DNA from: Argentina anserina
Taxonomy: Eukaryota; Streptophyta; Magnoliopsida; Rosales; Rosaceae
Assembly (NCBI RefSeq): GCF_933775445.1
Contig: NW_026089419.1
Coordinates: 186,001 to 250,000, forward strand
Length of the DNA: 64,000 nucleotides
Direction of reading: 5' to 3'
Both the position numbers and the translations under genes were made by a program. Below are positions 1 through 11,700 of the stretch, piece by piece. Below the pieces are notes generated by a model. The model saw only the letters and a program-made list of their open reading frames with translations. It made no database searches and had not been told where the DNA came from. Every line of letters starts with the position of its first letter. Positions within the stretch are counted from its first letter, which is position 1.

Positions 1-166
1 ACTCCCACACTTGCAAAACTCTCAAATACAATAGAAACTCGCATCAGAAGCCTTACAGAAAGATACTCAAACGAGAAATGAAAAGATACACAATTGGAAT
101 AGTAAAGATACGCAAACGATGTAAAGATACACAATTGGAATAGTAAAGATACGCAAACGATGTAAA
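1..166. repeat. Partial monomer at left edge
   Basis: The window opens inside a 189 bp-class monomer, at the ACTCCCACAC box about 22 bases after the monomer start. The array therefore continues upstream of the window. Confidence 0.93.
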
Positions 167-356
167 GATACTCAGTTTGAAAGAAACACACTCCCACACT
201 TGCAAAACTCTCAAATTCAATAGAAACTCGCATCTGAAAGCCTTACAGAAAGATACTCAAACGAGAAATGAAAAGATACACAATTGGAATAGTAAAGATA
301 CGCAAACGATGTAAAGATACACAATTGGAATAGTAAAGATACGCAAACGATGTAAA
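167..356. repeat. 190 bp extra-base monomer haplotype (example)
   Basis: This subclass carries CAAATTCAAT instead of CAAATACAAT and, about 20 bases later, GCATCTGAAAGCC instead of GCATCAGAAGCC, a net gain of one base. The two changes nearly always travel together. Sub-variants exist: GCAACTGAAAG (mostly 4.3-29.5 kb), TCTGAAAG (1-4 kb, 35-51 kb and scattered) and TCTAAAAG (53-63 kb). The subclass is a good register mark for higher-order repeats. Confidence 0.9.
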
Positions 357-504
357 GATACTCAGTTTGAAAGAAACACACTCCCACACTTGCAAAACTC
401 TCAAATACAATAGAAACTCGCATCAGAAGCCTTACAGAAAGATACTCAAATGAGAAATGAAAAGATACACAATTGGAATAGTAAAGATACGCAAACGATG
501 TAAA

Positions 505-2586
505 GATACTCAGTTTGAAAGAAACACACTCCCACACTTGCAAAACTCTCAAATACAATAGAAACTCGCATCATAAGCGTTACATAAAGATACTCAAACG
601 AGAAATGAAAAGATACACAATTGGAATAGTAAAGATACGCAAACGATGTAAAGATACACAATTGGAATAGTAAAGATACGCAAACGATGTAAAGATACTC
701 AGTTTGAAAGAAACATACTCCCACACTTGCAAAACTCTCAAATACAATAGAAACTCGCATCAGAAGCCTTACAGAAAGATACTCAAACGAGAAATGAAAA
801 GATACACAATTGGAATAGTAAAGATACGCAAACGATGTAAAGATACACAATTGGAATAGTAAAGATACGCAAACGATGTAAAGATACTCAGTTTGAAAGA
901 AACACACTCCCACACTTGCAAAACTCTCAAATTCAATAGAAACTCGCATCTGAAAGCCTTACAGAAAGATACTCAAACGAGAAATGAAAAGATACACAAT
1001 TGGAATAGTAAAGATACGCAAACGATGTAAAGATACACAATTGGAATAGTAAAGATACGCAAACGATGTAAAGATACTCAGTTTGAAAGAAACACACTCC
1101 CACACTTGCAAAACTCTCAAATACAATAGAAACTCGCATCAGAAGCCTTACAGAAAGATACTCAATCGAGAAATGAAAAGATACACAATTGGAATAGTAA
1201 AGATACGCAAACGATGTAAAGATACACAATTGGAATAGTAAAGATACGCAAACGATGTAAAGATACTCAGTTTGAAAGAAACACACTCCCACACTTGCAA
1301 AACTCTCAAATTCAATAGAAAATCGCATCAGAAGCCTTACAGAAAGCTACTCAAATGAGAAATGAAAAGATACACAATTGGAATAGTAAAGATACGCAAA
1401 CGATGTAAAGATACACAATTGGAATAGTAAAGATACGCAAACGATGTAAAGATACTCAGTTTGAAAGAAACACACTCCCACACTTGCAAAACTCTCAAAT
1501 ACAATAGAAACTCGCATCATAAGCGTTACATAAAGATACTCAAACGAGAAATGAAAAGATACACAATTGGAATAGTAAAGATACGCAAACGATGTAAAGA
1601 TACACAATTGGAATAGTAAAGATACGCAAACGATGTAAAGATACTCAGTTTGAAAGAAACATACTCCCACACTTGCAAAACTCTCAAATACAATAGAAAC
1701 TCGCATCAGAAGCCTTACAGAAAGATACTCAAACGAGAAATGAAAAGATACACAATTGGAATAGTAAAGATACGCAAACGATGTAAAGATACACAATTGG
1801 AATAGTAAAGATACGCAAACGATGTAAAGATACTCAGTTTGAAAGAAACACACTCCCACACTTGCAAAACTCTCAAATTCAATAGAAACTCGCATCTGAA
1901 AGCCTTACAGAAAGATACTCAAACGAGAAATGAAAAGATACACAATTGGAATAGTAAAGATACGCAAACGATGTAAAGATACACAATTGGAATAGTAAAG
2001 ATACGCAAACGATGTAAAGATACTCAGTTTGAAAGAAACACACTCCCACACTTGCAAAACTCTCAAATACAATAGAAACTCGCATCAGAAGCCTTACAGA
2101 AAGATACTCAAACGAGAAATGAAAAGATACACAATTGGAATAGTAAAGATACGCAAACGATGTAAAGATACACAATTGGAATAGTAAAGATACGCAAACG
2201 ATGTAAAGATACTCAGTTTGAAAGAAACACACTCCCACACTTGCAAAACTCTCAAATTCAATAGAAACTCGCATCTGAAAGCCTTACAGAAAAATACTCA
2301 AACGAGAAATGAAAAGATACACAATTGGAATAGTAAAGATACGCAAACGATGTAAAGATACACAATTGGAATAGTAAAGATACGCAAACGATGTAAAGAT
2401 ACTCAGTTTGAAAGAAACACACTCCCACACTTGCAAAACTCTCAAATTCAATAGAAAATCGCATCAGAAGCCTTACAGAAAGCTACTCAAATGAGAAATG
2501 AAAAGATACACAATTGGAATAGTAAAGATACGCAAACTATGTAAAGATACACAATTGGAATAGTAAAGATACGCAAACGATGTAAA
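505..2586. repeat. ~946 bp five-monomer higher-order repeat (two copies)
   Basis: Copy 1 spans 505-1450 (five monomers) and copy 2 spans 1451-2586 (six monomers, 1136 bp). Both begin with a monomer carrying CATAAGCGTTACATAAAG and both contain a monomer with AAATCGCATC plus AGCTACTCAAATGAG. Copy 2 has gained a 190 bp monomer (about 2208-2397) before the last of these marks. The rest of the first 4.4 kb alternates 189 and 190 bp monomers without 170 bp forms. Confidence 0.82.
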
Positions 2587-4440
2587 GATACTCAGTTTGA
2601 AAGAAACACACTCCCACACTTGCAAAACTCTCAAATTCAATAGAAACTCGCATCTGAAAGCCTTACAGAAAGATACTCAAACGAGAAATGAAAAGATACA
2701 CAATTGGAATAGTAAAGATACGCAAACGATGTAAAGATACACAATGGGAATAGTAAAGATACGCAAACGATGTAAAGATACTCAGTTTGAAAGAAACACA
2801 CTCCCACACTTGCAAAACTCTCAAATACAATAGAAACTCGCATCAGAAGCCTTACAGAAAGATACTCAAACGAGAAATGAAAAGATACACAATTGGAATA
2901 GTAAAGATACGCAAACGATGTAAAGATACACAATTGGAATAGTAAAGATACGCAAACGATGTAAAGATACTCAGTTTGAAAGAAACACACTCCCACACTT
3001 GCAAAACTCTCAAATTCAATAGAAACTCGCATCTGAAAGCCTTACAGAAAGATACTCAAACGAGAAATGAAAAGATACACAATTGGAATAGTAAAGATAC
3101 GCAAACGATGTAAAGATACACAATTGGAATAGTAAAGATACGCAAACGATGTAAAGATACTCAGTTTGAAAGAAACACACTCCCACACTTGCAAAACTCT
3201 CAAATACAATAGAAACTCGCATCTGAAAGCCTTACAGAAAGATACTCAAACGAGAAATGAAAAGATACACAATTGGAATAGTAAAGATACGCAAACGATG
3301 TAAAGATACACAATGGGAATAGTAAAGATACGCAAACGATGTAAAGATACTCAGTTTGAAAGAAACACACTCCCACACTTGCAAAACTCTCAAATACAAT
3401 AGAAACTCGCATCAGAAGCCTTACAGAAAGATACTCAAACGAGAAATGAAAAGATACACAATTGGAATAGTAAAGATACGCAAACGATGTAAAGATACAC
3501 AATTAGAATAGTAAAGATACGCAAACGATGTAAAGATACTCAGTTTGAAAGAAACATACTCCCACACTTGCAAAACTCTCAAATACAATAGAAACTCGCA
3601 TCAGAAGCCTTACAGAAAGATACTCAAACGAGAAATGAAAAGATACACAATTGGAATAGTAAAGATACGCAAACGATGTAAAGATACACAATTGGAATAG
3701 TAAAGATACGCAAACGATGTAAAGATACTCAGTTTGAAAGAAACACACTCCCACACTTGCAAAACTCTCAAATTCAATAGAAACTCGCATCTGAAAGCCT
3801 TACAGAAAGATACTCAAACGAGAAATGAAAAGATACACAATTGGAATAGTAAAGATACGCAAACGATGTAAAGATACACAATTGGAATAGTAAAGATACG
3901 CAAACGATGTAAAGATACTCAGTTTGAAAGAAACACACTCCCACACTTGCAAAACTCTCAAATACAATAGAAACTCGCATCAGAAGCCTTACAGAAAGAT
4001 ACTCAAACGAGAAATGAAAAGATACACAATTGGAATAGTAAAGATACGCAAACGATGTAAAGATACACAATTGGAATAGTAAAGATACGCAAACGATGTA
4101 AAGATACTCAGTTTGAAAGAAACACACTCCCACACTTGCAAAACTCTCAAATTCAATAGAAACTCGCATCAGAAGCCTTACAGAAAGATACTCAAACGAG
4201 AAATGAAAAGATACACAATTGGAATAGTAAAGATACGCAAACGATGTAAAGATACACAATTGGAATAGTAAAGATACGCAAACGATGTAAAGATACTCAG
4301 TTTGAAAGAAACACACTCCCACACTTGCAAAACTCTCAAATTCAATAGAAACTCGCAACTGAAAGCCTTACAGAAAGATACTCAAACGAGAAATGAAAAG
4401 ATACACAATTGGAATAGTAAAGATACGCAAACGATGTAAA
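2587..4440. repeat. Alternating 189/190 bp monomers
   Basis: This stretch holds nine full-length monomers and ends in a 149 bp form at 4292-4440, the first with the AACTGAAAG sub-variant. A private AATGGGAATAG variant recurs near 2741 and 3311, about 569 bp apart, suggesting a local three-monomer duplication. Confidence 0.75.
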
Positions 4441-5158
4441 GATACTCAGTTTGAAAGAAACACACTCCCACACTTGCAAAACTCTCAAATACAATAGAAA
4501 CTCGCATCAGAAGCCTTACAGAAAGATACTCAAACGAGAACTGAAAAGATACACAATTGGAATAGTAAAGATACGCAAACGATGTAAAGATACACAATTG
4601 AAATAGTAAAGATACTCAGTTTGAAAGAAACACACTCCCACACTTGCAAAACTCTCAAATACAATAGAAACTCGCATCAGAAGCCTTACAGAAAGATACT
4701 CAAACGAGAAATGAAAAGATACACAATTGGAATAGTAAAGATACGCAAACGATGTAAAGATACACAATTGGAATAGTAAAGATACGCAAACGATGTAAAG
4801 ATACTAAGTTTGAAAGAAACACACTCCCACACTTGCAAAACTCTCAAATACAATAGAAACTCGCATCAGAAGCCTTACAGAAAGATACTCAAACGAGAAA
4901 TGAAAAGATACACAATTGGAATAGTAAAGATACGCAAACGATGTAAAGATACACAATTGGAATAGTAAAGATACGCAAACGATGTAAAGATACTCAGTTT
5001 GAAAGAAACACACTCCCACACTTGCAAAACTCTCAAATACAATAGAAACTCGCATCAGAAGCCTTACAGAAAGATACTCAAACGAGAACTGAAAAGATAC
5101 ACAATTGGAATAGTAAAGATACGCAAACGATGTAAAGATACACAATTGAAATAGTAAA
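4441..5158. repeat. First 170/189/189/170 bp monomer block
   Basis: The 170 bp class first appears here (4441-4610) and again at 4989-5158, with two 189 bp monomers between them. One of these ends in the ACTAAG junction variant. The same order of classes returns in the 738 bp repeat from 6630 onward. Confidence 0.75.
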
Positions 5159-5873
5159 GATACTCAGTTTGAAAGAAACACACTCCCACACTTGCAAAAC
5201 TCTCAAATACAATAGAAACTCGCATCAGAAGCCTTACAGAAAGATACTCAAACGAGAAATGAAAAGATACACAATTGGAATAGTAAAGATACGCAAACGA
5301 TGTAAAGATACACAATTGGAATAGTAAAGATACGCAAACGATGTAAAGATACTCAGTTTGAAAGAAACACACTCCCACACTTGCAAAACTCTCAAATACA
5401 ATAGAAACTCGCATCAGAAGCCTTACAGAAAGATACTCAAACGAGAAATGAAAAGATACACAATTGGAATAGTAAAGATACGCAAACGATGTAAAGATAC
5501 ACAATTGGAATAGTAAAGATACGCAAACGATGTACAGATACTCAGTTTGAAAGAAACACACTCCCACACTTGCAAAACTCTCAAATACAATAGAAACTCG
5601 CATCAGAAGCCTTACAGAAATATACTCAAACGAGAAATGAAAAGATACACAATTGGAATAGTAAAGATACGCAAACGATGTAAAGATACTCAGTTTGAAA
5701 GAAACACACTCCCACACTTGCAAAACTTTCAAATACAATAGAAACTCGCATCAGAAGCCTTACAGAAAGATACTCAAACGAGAAATGAAAAGATACACAA
5801 TTGGAATAGTAAAGATACGCAAACGATGTAAAGATACACAATTGGAATAGTAAAGATACGCAAACGATGTAAA

Positions 5874-6062
5874 GATACTCAGTTTGAAAGAAACACACTC
5901 CCACACTTGCAAAACTCTCAAATACAATAGAAACTCGCATCAGAAGCCTTACAGAAAGATACTCAAACGAGAAATGAAAAGATACACAATTGGAATAGTA
6001 AAGATACGCAAACGATGTAAAGATACACAATTGGAATAGTAAAGATACGCAAACGATGTAAA
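5874..6062. repeat. Reference 189 bp monomer (nine modules)
   Basis: This copy matches the consensus of the commonest length class. GATAC occurs at monomer positions 1, 85, 108, 130, 149 and 171, giving spacings of 84, 23, 22, 19, 22 and 19. The first 84 bp also splits into four segments (20, 21, 19 and 24 bp), each ending in AAA, so the monomer reads as nine modules of about 21 bp. The last 82 bp is a perfect 41 bp direct repeat (22 + 19 bp modules). The 5' part holds the only C-rich stretch, CACACTCCCACACTTGC, near positions 21-37. The monomer has six CpG dinucleotides, close to the number expected from its base composition. Confidence 0.93.
5981..6062. repeat. 41 bp internal direct repeat, two copies (example)
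   Basis: Two identical 41 bp units lie at the 3' end of the reference monomer. Each is a 22 bp module beginning GATACACAATTGG followed by the 19 bp module GATACGCAAACGATGTAAA. Copy number of this unit (one, two or, once, three) accounts for the 148, 189 and 231 bp monomer classes. Each unit contains the palindrome CAATTG. Confidence 0.93.
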
Positions 6063-6629
6063 GATACTCAGTTTGAAAGAAACACACTCCCACACTTGCA
6101 AAACTCTCAAATACAATAGAAACTCGCATCAGAAGCCTTACAGAAAGATACTCAAACGAGAAATGAAAAGATACACAATTGGAATAGTAAAGATACGCAA
6201 ACGATGTAAAGATACACAATTGGAATAGTAAAGATACGCAAACGATGTAAAGATACTCAGTTTGAAAGAAACACACTCCCACACTTGCAAAACTCTCAAA
6301 TACAATAGAAACTCGCATCAGAAGCCTTACAGAAAGATACTCAAACGAGAAATGAAAAGATACACAATTGGAATAGTAAAGATACGCAAACGATGTAAAG
6401 ATACACAATTGGAATAGTAAAGATACGCAAACGATGTAAAGATACTCAGTTTGAAAGAAACACACTCCCACACTTGCAAAACTCTCAAATACAATAGAAA
6501 CTCGCATCAGAAGCCTTACAGAAACATACTCAAACGAGAAATGAAAAGATACACAATTGGAATAGTAAAGATACGCAAACGATGTAAAGATACACAATTG
6601 GAATAGTAAAGATACGCAAACGATGTAAA

Positions 6630-8064
6630 GATACTCAGTTTGAAAGAAACACACTCCCACACTTGCAAAACTCTCAAATTCAATAGAAACTCGCAACTGA
6701 AAGCCTTACAGAAAGATACTCAAACGAGAAATGAAAAGATACACAATTGGAATAGTAAAGATACGCAAACGATGTAAAGACACACAATTGGAATAGTAAA
6801 GATACGCAAACGATGTAAAGATACTCAGTTTGAAAGAAACACACTCCCACACTTGCAAAACTCTCAAATACAATAGAAACTCGCATCAGAAGCCTTACAG
6901 AAAGATACTCAAACGAGAACTGAAAAGATACACAATTGGAATAGTAAAGATACGCAAACGATGTAAAGATACACAATTGAAATAGTAAAGATACTCAGTT
7001 TGAAAGAAACACACTCCCACACTTGCAAAACTCTCAAATACAATAGAAACTCGCATCAGAAGCCTTACAGAAAGATACTCAAACGAGAAATGAAAAGATA
7101 CACAATTGGAATAGTAAAGATACGCAAACGATGTAAAGATACACAATTGGAATAGTAAAGATACGCAAACGATGTAAAGATACTAAGTTTGAAAGAAACA
7201 CACTCCCACACTTGCAAAACTCTCAAATACAATAGAAACTCGCATCAGAAGCCTTACAGAAAGATACTCAAACGAGAAATGAAAAGATACACAATTGGAA
7301 TAGTAAAGATACGCAAACGATGTAAAGATACACAATTGGAATAGTAAAGATACGCAAACGATGTAAAGATACTCAGTTTGAAAGAAACACACTCCCACAC
7401 TTGCAAAACTCTCAAATTCAATAGAAACTCGCAACTGAAAGCCTTACAGAAAGATACTCAAACGAGAAATGAAAAGATACACAATTGGAATAGTAAAGAT
7501 ACGCAAACGATGTAAAGACACACAATTGGAATAGTAAAGATACGCAAACGATGTAAAGATACTCAGTTTGAAAGAAACACACTCCCACACTTGCAAAACT
7601 CTCAAATACAATAGAAACTCGCATCAGAAGCCTTACAGAAAGATACTCAAACGAGAACTGAAAAGATACACAATTGGAATAGTAAAGATACGCAAACGAT
7701 GTAAAGATACACAATTGAAATAGTAAAGATACTCAGTTTGAAAGAAACACACTCCCACACTTGCAAAACTCTCAAATACAATAGAAACTCGCATCAGAAG
7801 CCTTACAGAAAGATACTCAAACGAGAAATGAAAAGATACACAATTGGAATAGTAAAGATACGCAAACGATGTAAAGATACACAATTGGAATAGTAAAGAT
7901 ACGCAAACGATGTAAAGATACTAAGTTTGAAAGAAACACACTCCCACACTTGCAAAACTCTCAAATACAATAGAAACTCGCATCAGAAGCCTTACAGAAA
8001 GATACTCAAACGAGAAATGAAAAGATACACAATTGGAATAGTAAAGATACGCAAACGATGTAAA
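6630..8064. repeat. 738 bp four-monomer higher-order repeat (two copies)
   Basis: Copy 1 (6630-7367) has monomers of 190, 170, 189 and 189 bp. Copy 2 (7368-8064) has the same order but its last monomer is the 148 bp form, making it exactly 41 bp shorter. Both copies share the private substitution AAGACACACAATTGG and the ACTAAG junction after the third monomer. Confidence 0.88.
6820..6989. repeat. 170 bp monomer lacking one 19 bp module (example)
   Basis: The second 41 bp unit lacks its 19 bp module GATACGCAAACGATGTAAA, so the 22 bp module joins directly to the next monomer start. Most copies also carry two linked substitutions: GAGAACTGAAAAG for GAGAAATGAAAAG and TTGAAATAG for TTGGAATAG. I count about 26 copies, all between 4.4 and 47.7 kb, with a gap from about 33 to 42.7 kb. 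Confidence 0.9.
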
Positions 8065-8779
8065 GATACTCAGTTTGAAAGAAACACACTCCCACACTTG
8101 CAAAACTCTCAAATACAATAGAAACTCGCATCAGAAGCCTTACAGAAAGATACTCAAACGAGAAATGAAAAGATACACAATTGGAATAGTAAAGATACGC
8201 AAACGATGTAAAGATACACAATTGGAATAGTAAAGATACGCAAACGATGTAAAGATACTCAGTTTGAAAGAAACACACTCCCACACTTGCAAAACTCTCA
8301 AATACAATAGAAACTCGCATCAGAAGCCTTACAGAAAGATACTCAAACGAGAAATGAAAAGATACACAATTGGAATAGTAAAGATACGCAAACGATGTAA
8401 AGATACACAATTGGAATAGTAAAGATACGCAAACGATGTACAGATACTCAGTTTGAAAGAAACACACTCCCACACTTGCAAAACTCTCAAATACAATAGA
8501 AACTCGCATCAGAAGCCTTACAGAAATATACTCAAACGAGAAATGAAAAGATACACAATTGGAATAGTAAAGATACGCAAACGATGTAAAGATACTCAGT
8601 TTGAAAGAAACACACTCCCACACTTGCAAAACTTTCAAATACAATAGAAACTCGCATCAGAAGCCTTACAGAAAGATACTCAAACGAGAAATGAAAAGAT
8701 ACACAATTGGAATAGTAAAGATACGCAAACGATGTAAAGATACACAATTGGAATAGTAAAGATACGCAAACGATGTAAA

Positions 8780-11700
8780 GATACTCAGTTTGAAAGAAAC
8801 ACACTCCCACACTTGCAAAACTCTCAAATACAATAGAAACTCGCATCAGAAGCCTTACAGAAAGATACTCAAACGAGAAATGAAAAGATACACAATTGGA
8901 ATAGTAAAGATACGCAAACGATGTAAAGATACACAATTGGAATAGTAAAGATACGCAAACGATGTAAAGATACTCAGTTTGAAAGAAACACACTCCCACA
9001 CTTGCAAAACTCTCAAATACAATAGAAACTCGCATCAGAAGCCTTACAGAAAGATACTCAAACGAGAAATGAAAAGATACACAATTGGAATAGTAAAGAT
9101 ACGCAAACGATGTAAAGATACACAATTGGAATAGTAAAGATACGCAAACGATGTAAAGATACTCAGTTTGAAAGAAACACACTCCCACACTTGCAAAACT
9201 CTCAAATACAATAGAAACTCGCATCAGAAGCCTTACAGAAAGATACTCAAACGAGAAATGAAAAGATACACAATTGGAATAGTAAAGATACGCAAACGAT
9301 GTAAAGATACACAATTGGAATAGTAAAGATACGCAAACGATGTAAAGATACTCAGTTTGAAAGAAACACACTCCCACACTTGCAAAACTCTCAAATACAA
9401 TAGAAACTCGCATCAGAAGCCTTACAGAAACATACTCAAACGAGAAATGAAAAGATACACAATTGGAATAGTAAAGATACGCAAACGATGTAAAGATACA
9501 CAATTGGAATAGTAAAGATACGCAAACGATGTAAAGATACTCAGTTTGAAAGAAACACACTCCCACACTTGCAAAACTCTCAAATTCAATAGAAACTCGC
9601 AACTGAAAGCCTTACAGAAAGATACTCAAACGAGAAATGAAAAGATACACAATTGGAATAGTAAAGATACGCAAACGATGTAAAGATACACAATTGGAAT
9701 AGTAAAGATACGCAAACGATGTAAAGATACTCAGTTTGAAAGAAACACACTCCCACACTTGCAAAACTCTCAAATACAATAGAAACTCGCATCAGAAGCC
9801 TTACAGAAAGATACTCAAACGAGAACTGAAAAGATACACAATTGGAATAGTAAAGATACGCAAACGATGTAAAGATACACAATTGAAATAGTAAAGATAC
9901 TCAGTTTGAAAGAAACACACTCCCACACTTGCAAAACTCTCAAATACAATAGAAACTCGCATCAGAAGCCTTACAGAAAGATACTCAAACGAGAAATGAA
10001 AAGATACACAATTGGAATAGTAAAGATACGCAAACGATGTAAAGATACACAATTGGAATAGTAAAGATACGCAAACGATGTAAAGATACTCAGTTTGAAA
10101 GAAACACACTCCCACACTTGCAAAACTCTCAAATACAATAGAAACTCGCATCAGAAGCCTTACAGAAAGATATTCAAACGAGAACTGAAAAGATACACAA
10201 TTGGAATAGTAAAGATACGCAAACGATGTAAAGATACACAATTGAAATAGTAAAGATACTCAGTTTGAAAGAAACACACTCCCACACTTGCAAAACTCTC
10301 AAATACAATAGAAACTCGCATCAGAAGCCTTACAGAAAGATACTCAAACGAGAAATGAAAAGATACACAATTGGAATAGTAAAGATACGCAAACGATGTA
10401 AAGATACACAATTGGAATAGTAAAGATACGCAAACGATGTAAAGATACTCAGTTTGAAAGAAACACACTCCCACACTTGCAAAACTCTCAAATACAATAG
10501 AAACTCGCATCAGAAGCCTTACAGAAAGATACTCAAACGAGAAATGAAAAGATACACAATTGGAATAGTAAAGATACGCAAACGATGTAAAGATACACAA
10601 TTGGAATAGTAAAGATACGCAAACGATGTGAAGATACTCAGTTTGAAAGAAACACACTCCCACACTTGCAAAACTCTCAAATACAATAGAAACTCGCATC
10701 AGAAGGCTTACAGAAAGATACTCAAACGAGAAATGAAAAGATACACAATTGGAATAGTAAAGATACGCAAACGATGTAAAGATACTCAGTTTGAAAGAAA
10801 CACACTCCCACACTTGCAAAACTTTCAAATACAATAGAAACTCGCATCAGAAGCCTTACAGAAAGATACTCAAACGAGAAATGAAAAGATACACAATTGG
10901 AATAGTAAAGATACGCAAACGATGTAAAGATACACAATTGGAATAGTAAAGATACGCAAACGATGTAAAGATACTCAGTTTGAAAGAAACACACTCCCAC
11001 ACTTGCAAAACTCTCAAATACAATAGAAACTCGCATCAGAAGCCTTACAGAAAGATACTCAAACGAGAAATGAAAAGATACACAATTGGAATAGTAAAGA
11101 TACGCAAACGATGTAAAGATACACAATTGGAATAGTAAAGATACGCAAACGATGTAAAGATACTCAGTTTGAAAGAAACACACTCCCACACTTGCAAAAC
11201 TCTCAAATACAATAGAAACTCGCATCAGAAGCCTTACAGAAAGATACTTAAACGAGAAATGAAAAGATACACAATTGGAATAGAAAAGATACGCAAACGA
11301 TGTAAAGATACTCAGTTTGAAAGAAACACACTCCCACACTTGCAAAACTCTCAAATACAATAGAAACTCGCATCAGAAGCCTTACAGAAAGATACTCAAA
11401 CGAGAAATGAAAAGATACACAATTGGAATAGTAAAGATACGCAAACGATGTAAAGATACACAATTGGAATAGTAAAGATACGCAAACGATGTAAAGATAC
11501 TCAGTTTGAAAGAAACACACTCCCACACTTGCAAAACTCTCAAATACAATAGAAACTCGCATCAGAAGCCTTACAGAAAGATACTCAAACGAGAAATGAA
11601 AAGATACACAATTGGAATAGTAAAGATACGCAAACGATGTAAAGATACTCAGTTTGAAAGAAACACACTCCCACACTTGCAAAACTCTCAAATACAATAG

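Larger units (their letters stand above)
5159..10084. repeat. Duplication at 2906 bp offset
   Basis: Segment 5159-7178 recurs at 8065-10084, about 2.0 kb each, with the same monomer order: 189, 189, 148, five of 189, 190, 170 and 189 bp. Shared private marks are TGTACAGATACTC (about 5533 and 8439), CAGAAATATACTC (5616 and 8522) and CAGAAACATACTC (6520 and 9426). They differ at AGACACAC (first copy only) and at the junction near 7186 (ACTAAG) against 10092 (ACTCAG), where the match ends. Confidence 0.85.
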
